Source: Coriobacteriaceae bacterium AM113-163 (GTDB taxonomy: Bacteria; Actinomycetota; Coriobacteriia; Coriobacteriales; Coriobacteriaceae). Taken from it: a DNA stretch of 64,000 bases. The DNA lies in contig JAQDWB010000010.1 of assembly GCA_027673765.1 (NCBI GenBank), positions 9,045 to 73,044 on the forward strand, written 5' to 3'. The position numbers and the translations under genes are program-made. The notes beneath the pieces are model-generated. The model was not told the DNA's origin, did not search any database, and worked only from the letters and a program-made list of their open reading frames with translations. The first letter of the stretch is position 1; the number at the start of each line of letters is the position of its first letter. Positions 54,190-62,223 of this stretch are shown piece by piece.

Positions 54190-54789
54190 TTGGGTCGTTC
54201 TGCGGATATGATGCCGCCCTTGCGTTGGCGGTTGGGTGTTGCTGGTAGCGTGGCGTTGGCCGTGCTGCTTGTTGACCAGCTGACCAAGCTTGCGGTTCGT
54301 GCCGTTGGCGATGCTCTGCATGTGACCATCATCCCTGATGTCATCGACTTTATGTTTGTCCGCAATATCGGTGCTGCCTTTAGCATGGGCGAGGGGCATG
54401 GCATCGCGTTTGCCGTGCTGGCGTTGGCGGTCATTATCGCTATTTTTGTGTACCTCGTTCGTGCACCTCAGCTCGCCCATCTTGAGGTTGTGGGCATGGC
54501 GATGGTTGCGGGCGGTGCTATCGGTAACGCGATCGACCGTCTGGCTTTTGGCTTTGTGACCGATTTTATTGCCACCACCTTCATCGACTTCCCCGTCTTC
54601 AATGTGGCCGATGTCGGCATTACGGTCGGTGTGGTGCTTGCCCTCATCGGCTACATGTTCTTGAGTCCTGCGGCCCGTGAGGTCGACGCGACCGCCGAGC
54701 TCAACGCCCGTGACGAGGCCCGCGCTAAGCGCAAGGCCCAGCAGCGTGGGGAGCGTGCCCGTAAGATTCGCGAAAGGAGCGAGCGCTAA
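54190..54789 (+). CDS. lspA: Lipoprotein signal peptidase II
   Basis: Aspartic membrane protease that cleaves prolipoprotein signal peptides. 199 residues with four hydrophobic helices. Motifs: VDQLTKLAVRAVG, VRNIGAAFSMGEGHG, GGAIGNAIDRLAFGFVTDFI with the first catalytic Asp, and FNVADVGITVGVV with the second. A 45-residue charged tail (KRKAQQRGERARKIRERS) extends beyond the family. The start is TTG 54190 after AGGGGA. An inverted repeat AATTGCGTT/AACGTAATT (54144-54162) lies upstream. Overlaps the next gene by one base. Confidence 0.92.
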   Translation: MGRSADMMPPLRWRLGVAGSVALAVLLVDQLTKLAVRAVGDALHVTIIPDVIDFMFVRNIGAAFSMGEGHGIAFAVLALAVIIAIFVYLVRAPQLAHLEVVGMAMVAGGAIGNAIDRLAFGFVTDFIATTFIDFPVFNVADVGITVGVVLALIGYMFLSPAAREVDATAELNARDEARAKRKAQQRGERARKIRERSER

Positions 54790-55802
54790 TGGCCGACATC
54801 CATATCCTTGTTGCCGACGATGCCGCTGGTCAGCGTCTTGACGCCTATCTGGGCGCTAATGACGGCTGCCCTACGCGCTCTGCCTGCGCGCATCTGATCG
54901 AGGGCGGTGCCGTTGCCGTCAACGGCGAGACATGCCTGTCAAAAAAGTATGCCGTGCGCTCCGGAGACCGTATTTCGGTCGATTTGCCCGAGCCGCACGA
55001 TCCCACCGATGTGATCCCCGAGGCCATTCCCCTCGATATCCGCTACGAGGACGACTACCTCATCGTGCTCTCCAAGCAGCGCGGTCTGGTGTGCCATCCC
55101 GCCCATGGCCACGAGAGCGGTACCCTTGCGAACGCCTTGGTCTATCACTGTGGCATTGACCATCTGGGCACCGTGCAGGGCGAGGACCGCCCCGGCATCG
55201 TGCATCGCCTGGATCGTGACACCTCGGGCCTTATGCTCGCGGCAAAAGACGACGACACCCAGCGCGCGCTCCAGAATCTCATCCGCACGCGCACGCTCGA
55301 CCGCCGCTACATTACGCTCGTCCACGGCCACATTGCCATGGACGAGGGCACCATTAACACCGGAATTGCCCGTTCTACGCGCGACCGTGTCAAGATGGCG
55401 GTTTCGGACGATCCTTTCGCGCGCCAGGCTATTACGACCTTTAGGGTCCTCGAGCGCTTCGATTCCACGCGTTTTGACGATGGCTATACGCTCGTCGAGT
55501 GCCACCTGTTTACGGGTCGCACACATCAGATTCGCGTGCACATGCGCCATATCAACCACGCCTGCGTGGGCGATCCGCTCTACGGTAAGTGCGATGCGCG
55601 TGCCAACCAGGGTTTGACCAGGCAATTCCTCCATTCCTGGCGTGTGGCGTTCGATCATCCCGTGACGGGGGAGCACATTGAGTGCCGCGATGAGCTGCCG
55701 TGGGATCTCGCCGCCGTTCTGGATGACCTAGCCCCGCGCTCGCTCGGCCGCACTGCCGCCGGCGACGAAATCGTTCCGCAGCTCGGTCTGCTCGAAGCCT
55801 AA
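54789..55802 (+). CDS. RluD-family ribosomal large subunit pseudouridine synthase
   Basis: 337 residues. N-terminal S4 RNA-binding domain (GQRLDAYLGANDGCPTRS, AVNGETCLSKKY), then the RluA/RluD catalytic domain with HRLDRDTSGLMLAAK containing catalytic D142, and TLVECHLFTGRTHQIRVHM. The lspA-rluD order is conserved in Gram-positive bacteria. The exact 23S positions modified cannot be told from sequence. Confidence 0.93.
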   Translation: MADIHILVADDAAGQRLDAYLGANDGCPTRSACAHLIEGGAVAVNGETCLSKKYAVRSGDRISVDLPEPHDPTDVIPEAIPLDIRYEDDYLIVLSKQRGLVCHPAHGHESGTLANALVYHCGIDHLGTVQGEDRPGIVHRLDRDTSGLMLAAKDDDTQRALQNLIRTRTLDRRYITLVHGHIAMDEGTINTGIARSTRDRVKMAVSDDPFARQAITTFRVLERFDSTRFDDGYTLVECHLFTGRTHQIRVHMRHINHACVGDPLYGKCDARANQGLTRQFLHSWRVAFDHPVTGEHIECRDELPWDLAAVLDDLAPRSLGRTAAGDEIVPQLGLLEA

Positions 55803-55884
55803 CCAGTATTAGGTGGTTTCTTGAACTCGGTTAGCCTACGGTAAGATATACGGTTGTTTACGTAACGCGTTCTCGGGAGCCTGC

Positions 55885-57180
55885 ATGCTCGCCTTTTTAC
55901 AAACCAACACACCCATCGTGATCTTCAACCAGATTGTGGTTACGCTGCTCACGGTCTGCTTCTTGTACCAGGTGGTCTTCTTTGTCATCGGTGCTCTCCG
56001 CGGCGAGGTCGCGCCTCCCAAGGCCAAAAAACTCCACCGGTATGCCTTCTTTATTGCAGCACACAACGAGGAGGCCGTTATCGCCAACCTCGTTCGCTCC
56101 ATCAAGGACCAGGATTATCCGTCCGAGCTCATCGAGGTCTTCGTGGTCGCCGATGCTTGCACCGACAACACGGCGCAGCTCGCGCGCGAGGCCGGTGCCA
56201 TTGTTTACGAGCGCAATGACCTGGCCCGCAAGGGCAAGAGCTGGGTCATGGACTTTGGTTTCGATCGCATTCTCAACGAGTATCCCGACACGTTTGAGGG
56301 CTACTTTATCTTCGATGCCGACAATGTTATCTCCCGCGATTACGTCTCCAAGATGAATGATGCCTTTGACCAGGGCTTTCATGTGGTCACGAGCTATCGT
56401 AACTCCAAGAACTTCGGCAGTTCGTGGATTTCCTCTGCCAACGCCACCTGGTATTTGCGTGAGGCCCGCTTCCTCAACAACGCGCGTAATATCTGCAAGA
56501 CGTCCTGCGCCGTCTCGGGCTCGGGCTACCTTATCTCCGCCAGTGTTATCGAGGGCATGCACGGCTGGCAGTTCCATACACTGACCGAGGACATCCAGTT
56601 CACCACGTTCTGCGCCATTCACGGCATCCGCATCGGTTATGCGCCGGCGGAGTTCTTTGACGAGCAGCCGGTGACGTTTAAGGCGTCCTGGAAACAGCGC
56701 ATGCGCTGGACCAAGGGCTTCTACCAGGTCTTTTTTACCTACGGCAAGCATCTGGTCAAGTCGACGTTCCGCTATCATCGCTTTGCCGCATATGACATGT
56801 TTATGACCATCGCTCCGGGCATGCTGCTGTCCCTGATCTCCATGCTCGCCAATGCGACGTTCCTGATCGTGGGTGGCCTTTCGCATGGTTTCTTGGCTAC
56901 CGAGGTCGAGATGCAGGCTTGTGCCGCCTCGCTTATCATGACGTTCGTGATGATGTACCAGACCTTCTTTATCCTGGCGCTGCTCACGACCATCTTTGAG
57001 TACAAGCACATTCATTGCGCTCAAAAGTGGCGCCTGGTGACCAACCTGTTTACCTTCCCGATCTTTATGTTCAGCTATATCCCCATCACGGTTGCCGCGC
57101 TGTTCCTGAAGGTCGACTGGGTGCCCACGCAGCACGCCGTCAACGTTACCCTCGACGAGGTCATGCAAGGCGCCAAATAA
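55885..57180 (+). CDS. Membrane glycosyltransferase family 2 protein
   Basis: 431-residue processive-type GT2. N-terminal membrane helix (IVVTLLTVCFLYQVVFFVIG), GT-A domain with FFIAAHNEEAVIANLVRSI near residue 55, VVADACTDNTAQLA, DADN near 142, the TEDIQFT acceptor motif near 235 and QRMRW (QxxRW) near 272, then about four C-terminal membrane helices. This architecture is shared by poly-N-acetylglucosamine and cellulose-type synthases. The product is unknown; no partner exporter is adjacent, and the pel-like cluster is 50 kb away. A TTGAAC / TAAGAT promoter candidate lies at 55821-55847. Confidence 0.88.
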   Translation: MLAFLQTNTPIVIFNQIVVTLLTVCFLYQVVFFVIGALRGEVAPPKAKKLHRYAFFIAAHNEEAVIANLVRSIKDQDYPSELIEVFVVADACTDNTAQLAREAGAIVYERNDLARKGKSWVMDFGFDRILNEYPDTFEGYFIFDADNVISRDYVSKMNDAFDQGFHVVTSYRNSKNFGSSWISSANATWYLREARFLNNARNICKTSCAVSGSGYLISASVIEGMHGWQFHTLTEDIQFTTFCAIHGIRIGYAPAEFFDEQPVTFKASWKQRMRWTKGFYQVFFTYGKHLVKSTFRYHRFAAYDMFMTIAPGMLLSLISMLANATFLIVGGLSHGFLATEVEMQACAASLIMTFVMMYQTFFILALLTTIFEYKHIHCAQKWRLVTNLFTFPIFMFSYIPITVAALFLKVDWVPTQHAVNVTLDEVMQGAK

Positions 57181-57188
57181 CCACCACC

Positions 57189-57229
57189 AAAACCACCACA
57201 AAGGTGCCTGCACCTTTGTGGTGGTTTTT
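57189..57229 (+). terminator. Strong terminator of the GT2 gene
   Basis: Perfect 18-bp stem (arms 57189-57206 and 57211-57228, AAAACCACCACAAAGGTG and its complement) with loop CCTG and a T-run. Close relative of the hairpin at 49547-49587. Confidence 0.92.
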
Positions 57230-57260
57230 GCTTTTGAGTGACTGCCCAAGGAGGTTTTTA

Positions 57261-57683
57261 ATGGTCTATATCCCGTTTTGGATTTGTATCTTTGCCGGCG
57301 CGGTGATTGATGCCCGTGAGCGGCGGTTTCCCAATGAGCTTGCCGGCGTGTGTGCGGTGGCGGCGCTTGCAGGCGTTTGGCTCGACAGAGGTGTTAACAC
57401 GGCGCTTGACCACGTCGGTCTTGCGGTCATCGTCTACCTTGCCCTTGTGCTCACTGAGTCGCTCTGGCGTCGTGTTCGCCAAGCCCCCGGCATCGGCATG
57501 GGGGATGCCAAGGCGCTTTTCGCGCTTTGCACGCTCGACCCTCTGGGCGGCATCGTGGCATTTGCCGTTGCGCTCCTGGTCCTGGCCCTCTCCTGCCTCT
57601 TCACAAAATCGCGCTCCCTGCCATTGCTCCCGTTTTTGGTGCCGATATTTGCCATAATCGAGGTCGTGGGCTGGACATTGTAA
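57261..57683 (+). CDS. A24-family prepilin peptidase (stand-alone)
   Basis: 140 residues with four hydrophobic helices. The two catalytic aspartates are in GAVIDARERRFPN (near residue 15) and GIGMGDAKALF (near residue 78). It lacks the N-methyltransferase zinc domain of PilD, resembling CpaA/TadV or ComC-short forms. AAGGAGG lies six bases before ATG 57261. No pilin, secretion ATPase or competence genes are in the window, so its substrate is unknown. It ends 31 bases before the dGTPase gene. Confidence 0.87.
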   Translation: MVYIPFWICIFAGAVIDARERRFPNELAGVCAVAALAGVWLDRGVNTALDHVGLAVIVYLALVLTESLWRRVRQAPGIGMGDAKALFALCTLDPLGGIVAFAVALLVLALSCLFTKSRSLPLLPFLVPIFAIIEVVGWTL

Positions 57684-57714
57684 CCGATTGCGCATCCTTT
57701 TTAAGGAGCATGCC

Positions 57715-58962
57715 ATGGCAACTAATCAAGAAACGACCGTCATTGAGGCGCGCATGGACCGTATTCCCTCGGCGTTGTCGTCCGAACTTTTCGAGCGCAT
57801 TGCCACCGATCGTGCTTCGGGCTATGTTAACCCGTATCGTTGCAACGACGATCAGGTTATTCGTCGTATTGATCGCGCCGCCGACAAAGGCACGCTTATG
57901 CGTCCGGCGTTTATGCGCGATACCGAAAAGATACTTCATCTTCCGGCGTACACCCGTTATGCAGGCAAAACGCAGGTCTTTAGCTTCCGTAGCAATGACG
58001 ATCTGTCACGCCGCGGTTTGCACGTGCAGCTTGTCTCCCGCATTGCGCGCGATATCGGTCGCGCCCTGGGGCTCAATTGCGATCTGATCGAGGCGATTGG
58101 CCTGGGCCACGACTTGGGACACACGCCTTTCGGCCATGCCGGTGAGCGATTCCTCAACGATATCTACCACGAGCGTACGGGGCGTTATTTTTTCCATAAC
58201 GTGCAGTCGGTCCGCGTGCTCGACGCGCTGTACGGCCGTAACGTGTCACTCCAGACGCTCGACGGCGTGCTATGCCATAACGGCGAGTATGAGCAGCGCG
58301 TGTTTGAATTGTCGGATATGGGCTCCTTTGACCAGTTCGATCAGGCAGTCGAGGACTGCATCGCCACGGGCTATGGCGCCATTGGGCACCTGCGTCCCAT
58401 GACGCTCGAGGGCTGCGTCGTTCGCATCTCGGATATTCTTGCCTACGTCGGTCGTGACCGTCAGGATGCGATCGCGGCGGGTCTGCTTTCGCCCGACGCT
58501 TTTGACGATGGTCGGGGCGGCGCCTATAACAGCTGGATCCTCACGCACGCTTCCATCGATATCGTTGAGCATAGCTATGGTAAGCCGCGCATCGAGATGA
58601 GCGAGGACCTGTTTGAGGAAATTCGCCGAGCCAAGCGCGAGAACTACGAGAAGATCTATAGCAAGGGCGGTATCGAAGGCGATTCCGAGGAGGAGCTGCG
58701 TGAGGCCTTCGAAAAGCTCTACGACCGTTGCCTGCAGGATCTAAATAAAGGCGACGAGTTCTCTTACATCTTTAAGCATCATGTTTCGCGCATTGAGCAG
58801 CAGCTTTCCTACTACGATCGCACGTATGCCTGGCAGGACGATAAGGATCAGGCCGTCGTCGATTACATCGCAAGCATGACGGATGGTTATTTCTGCGAGC
58901 TGACGAGCAAATTGTTCCCAGGTCTAAAGTTTCCGCACCGCACCTATATTAACGAACGGTAG
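57715..58962 (+). CDS. dgt: Deoxyguanosinetriphosphate triphosphohydrolase-like protein
   Basis: HD-domain dNTP triphosphohydrolase, 415 residues. FSFRSNDDLSRRGLHVQLVSRIARDIG leads to the HD motif LGHDLGHTPFGHAGE near residue 131, and the LCHNGEYEQ segment follows. The His/Asp metal ligands are intact. C-terminal helices are extended compared with short dGTPases. ATG 57715 has AAGGAG seven bases upstream. Confidence 0.9.
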   Translation: MATNQETTVIEARMDRIPSALSSELFERIATDRASGYVNPYRCNDDQVIRRIDRAADKGTLMRPAFMRDTEKILHLPAYTRYAGKTQVFSFRSNDDLSRRGLHVQLVSRIARDIGRALGLNCDLIEAIGLGHDLGHTPFGHAGERFLNDIYHERTGRYFFHNVQSVRVLDALYGRNVSLQTLDGVLCHNGEYEQRVFELSDMGSFDQFDQAVEDCIATGYGAIGHLRPMTLEGCVVRISDILAYVGRDRQDAIAAGLLSPDAFDDGRGGAYNSWILTHASIDIVEHSYGKPRIEMSEDLFEEIRRAKRENYEKIYSKGGIEGDSEEELREAFEKLYDRCLQDLNKGDEFSYIFKHHVSRIEQQLSYYDRTYAWQDDKDQAVVDYIASMTDGYFCELTSKLFPGLKFPHRTYINER

Positions 58963-59022
58963 TTCGTATCCTTTCGGTATACTGTTGGTCAACAACGATT
59001 TTGATTAATGCACGGGATGGCT

Positions 59023-60372
59023 ATGGACGACCTTTTTTCTGCTTCGACGCGCGAGCGCTCCTTTAAAAATGCGCCGCTTGCGGTGCGTATGCGCCCCAAT
59101 TCGCTCGACGAGTATGTGGGCCAGCAAAAGGCCGTCGGTAAGGGCTCGTGGCTGCGCGCCGCGATTGAGCATGACGTGCTGTCGAGCGTGATTCTGTACG
59201 GCCCGGCTGGCACGGGCAAGACGACGCTGGCCCACATTATCGCCAACCATACCAAGAGCGAGTTTGTCGAGGTCAGCGCCGTGACGGGCACTGTGAAGGA
59301 CCTGCGCCGCGTAATCGATGAGGCTAAGACCCGTCTGAACACCTACGACCGCCGCACCATTCTATTCATCGATGAGATTCACCGCTTCTCTAAGTCGCAG
59401 CAGGATGTCCTGCTGCATGCAGTTGAGAACCGTACCGTCATTATGATTGGCGCTACGACGGAGAACCCGTACTTCGAGGTCAATTCGGCACTGTTGTCGC
59501 GCGGACGCGTGGTGGAGCTTGAACATCTGAAGGATGAGGATATCGCCACGCTTATTGAGCGTGCGCTCGAGGCACCACAGGGCTTGAACGGAAAGTTTTC
59601 TGCCGATGATGATACGGTCAAGACCATCTGCACGCTGGCCGCGGGTGATGCGCGCTCTGCCCTGACGACGCTCGAGCTGGCGAGCGAGATTGCCGTCACG
59701 CGTCCCGATACCGAAGGGACGCCAGCGCCGGCGGCGGGGGAGCGTTATCCCATCACCGTCGATGACGTGAAGATTGCCAACCCGCGCCGCGGTTTTTCGT
59801 ATGACAAAAACGGCGACATGCACTATGACATTATCAGTGCGTTCATCAAGTCCATGCGCGGCAGCGACCCCGATGCCACGATCTATTGGCTCGCGCGCAT
59901 GATTGACGCGGGGGAGGATCCTAAGTTTATCGCCCGTCGCATTATGATTCAGGCTTCTGAGGATGTTGGCAATGCCGATCCGCAGGCACTTTTGGTGGCA
60001 CATGCCGCGTTTAAGTCTGCCGAGGTCATTGGCTATCCCGAGTGCCGCATTAACCTGGCTCAGGCTGCACTCTATGTGTGCTTGGCGCCTAAATCCAACG
60101 CGTGCGAGGCTTCGATCGATGCGGCGCTGGCCGATATCCACTCTAGTGGGCTTCGCGAGGTGCCGAGTTATCTACGCGATCGCCATCGCCCGGGCAGCGA
60201 TGAATACGGTGTGTATAAGTATCCGCACGATTATCCCGAAGGCTGGGTCGACCAGCGCTATTTGCCCGAAGGCTTAGAACGCGGTGCATTTTGGCAGCCT
60301 GCCGGCCGCGGTTGGGAAGAATGGCGCGTAGAGCAAAGCGAACGCGACCGCAGCGGGAATGCACCGAAGTAG
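59023..60372 (+). CDS. rarA: Replication-associated recombination protein RarA/MgsA
   Basis: AAA+ clamp-loader-like ATPase acting at stalled forks. 449 residues. RMRPNSLDEYVGQQKAVG, Walker A YGPAGTGKTTLAH near residue 60, Walker B LFIDEIHRFSKSQQD, sensor GATTENPYFEVNSALLSR, and the C-terminal tetramerisation domain (SEDVGNADPQALLVA, YKYPHDYPEGW). ATG 59023 is preferred over 59008 and 59017 by position after a GGGATGG stretch. A TATACT -10 element lies at 58977. Confidence 0.93.
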   Translation: MDDLFSASTRERSFKNAPLAVRMRPNSLDEYVGQQKAVGKGSWLRAAIEHDVLSSVILYGPAGTGKTTLAHIIANHTKSEFVEVSAVTGTVKDLRRVIDEAKTRLNTYDRRTILFIDEIHRFSKSQQDVLLHAVENRTVIMIGATTENPYFEVNSALLSRGRVVELEHLKDEDIATLIERALEAPQGLNGKFSADDDTVKTICTLAAGDARSALTTLELASEIAVTRPDTEGTPAPAAGERYPITVDDVKIANPRRGFSYDKNGDMHYDIISAFIKSMRGSDPDATIYWLARMIDAGEDPKFIARRIMIQASEDVGNADPQALLVAHAAFKSAEVIGYPECRINLAQAALYVCLAPKSNACEASIDAALADIHSSGLREVPSYLRDRHRPGSDEYGVYKYPHDYPEGWVDQRYLPEGLERGAFWQPAGRGWEEWRVEQSERDRSGNAPK

Positions 60373-60472
60373 CTGCTGATAATTTTGTCCCACGTTGCTG
60401 CTCTTGGCATGTTCGGTCCCCTTTGGGGTACCATGGAAAGCGTTTGTATTTCGATTCCTTTGGGAGGCTTGT

Positions 60473-61060
60473 ATGAGTCCCATTCAAATCGCCTTGCTGC
60501 TGCTTGCCGTTGCCGGCGTGTGGGCTATCGTTGAGCTTGCGCTCACCCTGCGCAAAACCCGCACCGTTGTCGACTCGCTCGACAAGACGGTAACCGACCT
60601 CAACAATACGATTGCCGAGGCGCAGCCCGTGGTGGCAAAGCTTGATGGCGCCGTTGACGAGCTTACGCCGGCACTTGCCCAGATGGAGCCGCTCCTCAAG
60701 TCGAGCAAGACTGCCGTTGATGCTCTGACGTCTAACCTCGTTGAGGTTGAGGCGGTCGTTCGCGACATTTCCGAGGTCACGGGCAGCGTGGCCGAGGCCA
60801 GCAATGCCGTATCGAGCGTGACTGATTCTGCTGCTGGCGCCGTGCAGAAGCTCTTCAATAAGGTGAAGGCTCCTGCAGCCGACGCCGATCGCAAGCTCGC
60901 CGCTGCCGCTGCCGAGGCCGAGCAGCCCACTGAGCGCGTTCTGATTGGCGACGACGATGCCGCTGCTGACGACGATGATGTTCAGAAGCCCGCTGCTAAG
61001 CCTGCTCAGTATTACACCTATACGCCCGCCGAGTCCTCTGAGGAGCCCTGCGATGAGTAG
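60473..61060 (+). CDS. DUF948-like membrane-anchored coiled-coil protein
   Basis: 195 residues. One N-terminal membrane helix (IQIALLLLAVAGVWAIVELAL) is followed by heptad-like repeats resembling a methyl-accepting or DUF948 helix (TVVDSLDKTVTDLNNTIAEA, TSNLVEVEAVVRDISEVTGS) and an acidic tail ending YYTYTPAE. GGGAGG precedes ATG 60473. The stop overlaps the next start by eight bases, so it is co-expressed with the anti-sigma-like and sigma genes. Function unknown; similar proteins are general-stress-associated in Bacillus. Confidence 0.75.
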   Translation: MSPIQIALLLLAVAGVWAIVELALTLRKTRTVVDSLDKTVTDLNNTIAEAQPVVAKLDGAVDELTPALAQMEPLLKSSKTAVDALTSNLVEVEAVVRDISEVTGSVAEASNAVSSVTDSAAGAVQKLFNKVKAPAADADRKLAAAAAEAEQPTERVLIGDDDAAADDDDVQKPAAKPAQYYTYTPAESSEEPCDE

Positions 61061-61430
61061 CGAAGCAACCTGCCCCATCACGCTGACCGTTGCCGGCGAC
61101 CCGCGTCTCGCTCGCCTTGTGCGCATGACGGCAGCCAACGTTGGTGCCCTGTGCTCCATGTCTGTCGATCGCATCGAGGACATTCGTATGGCTGCCGAAG
61201 AAGCCTTCATCTTTGGCTGCACGGCTGTTGATTCCGACGATATCTCGATCAAATTCGATGTCGACGAATCGCATGTGGGCATGACCTTTACCTTTGGCGA
61301 CCAGGCGACTGTCGATGAGGATGACCAGGCTGCCGTGTATGCCGAGCTCATTTTGGCGAGCGTGTGTGACTCTTACGAAAAGACTACAGCGCCCCTAACG
61401 CTTTCCCTCGACCTCAAGGCGGATATCTAA
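61053..61430 (+). CDS. Degenerate RsbW-like anti-sigma factor
   Basis: 125 residues aligning with RsbW/SpoIIAB over the first 60: RLVRMTAANVGALCSMSVDR then IEDIRMAAEEAFIFGCTAV. The Asn of the N box (EACTNAV in RsbW) is replaced by Phe/Ile-Phe, and the glycine-rich G1 and G2 ATP-lid boxes are not present. It is probably unable to bind ATP normally or phosphorylate an RsbV. It lies directly before a SigB-family sigma gene (one base between), the position of an anti-sigma factor. Confidence 0.75.
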   Translation: MSSEATCPITLTVAGDPRLARLVRMTAANVGALCSMSVDRIEDIRMAAEEAFIFGCTAVDSDDISIKFDVDESHVGMTFTFGDQATVDEDDQAAVYAELILASVCDSYEKTTAPLTLSLDLKADI

Positions 61431-61431
61431 T

Positions 61432-62223
61432 ATGACCGAACGCTCCCGGAGCGGCAAGACCGCTTGGGACAAGGAGAAAACCCGCGAGCTGTTTCGTCGT
61501 TATAAGGAGACCGGTGATCCGGATGCTCGCGAGCAGCTCGTCATGTCCCATATGAACCTGGTAAGGTTTCTTGCCAACAAATTCAAGAACCGCGGCGAGC
61601 CGCTCGATGACCTTTTGCAGGTCGGGTACTTGGGCTTGCTCAAGGCTATCGATCGCTTTGATCCCGAGCGCGGACTCGAGTTCACGACGTTTGCCACGCC
61701 CACCATCTTGGGCGAGATTAAGCGCCACTTCCGCGACAAGGGCTGGAGTGTGCGCGTGCCGCGTCGTCTGCAGGAGCTCTCTGCCAAGGTTAACCAGGCT
61801 ACCGACAAGCTTACCAACGAGCTTCAGCGTTCGCCCAAGGTTGAGGAAATCGCCGATTACCTTGGCGTGACCGTCGACGAGGTGCTCGAAGCCATGGAAT
61901 CGTCCTCGGCCTACACCTCGGTGCCCATCGAGGCTCCCGGCGCGTCCGACTCCGACGATGCTCCCTCGATTCTCGATCGCTATGCCGACGACGACAACGA
62001 GCTCGACTTTACCGATGACCGCCTGGTAATCGAGGAAGCCATCCGCGATTTCTCGCCGCGCGAGCGTGAGGTGATCGAGCTACGCTTTGTGAAGGGCATG
62101 ACCCAGATCGAGATCGCCAAGAAGCTGGGCATTTCGCAGGTGCAGGTCTCGCGCCTACTGCGCCGCACCCTCAAGAAGATTCAAGATAAGATCGACCCCG
62201 ACGGAGTGATGATTCGTTCATGA
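61432..62223 (+). CDS. SigB/SigF/SigG-family RNA polymerase sigma factor
   Basis: 263-residue group 3 sigma factor. Region 2: REQLVMSHMNLVRFLANKFKNRG, DDLLQVGYLGLLKAIDRFDP, TFATPTILGEIKRHFRDKGW. Region 3: VPRRLQELSAKVNQATDKL. Region 4: EREVIELRFVKGMTQIEIAKKLGISQVQVSRLL (each quoted in pieces by key residues). Likely controls a stress or envelope regulon. Co-transcribed with the RsbW-like gene before it and overlapping the AI-2E-family transporter gene by four bases after it. Confidence 0.9.
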   Translation: MTERSRSGKTAWDKEKTRELFRRYKETGDPDAREQLVMSHMNLVRFLANKFKNRGEPLDDLLQVGYLGLLKAIDRFDPERGLEFTTFATPTILGEIKRHFRDKGWSVRVPRRLQELSAKVNQATDKLTNELQRSPKVEEIADYLGVTVDEVLEAMESSSAYTSVPIEAPGASDSDDAPSILDRYADDDNELDFTDDRLVIEEAIRDFSPREREVIELRFVKGMTQIEIAKKLGISQVQVSRLLRRTLKKIQDKIDPDGVMIRS

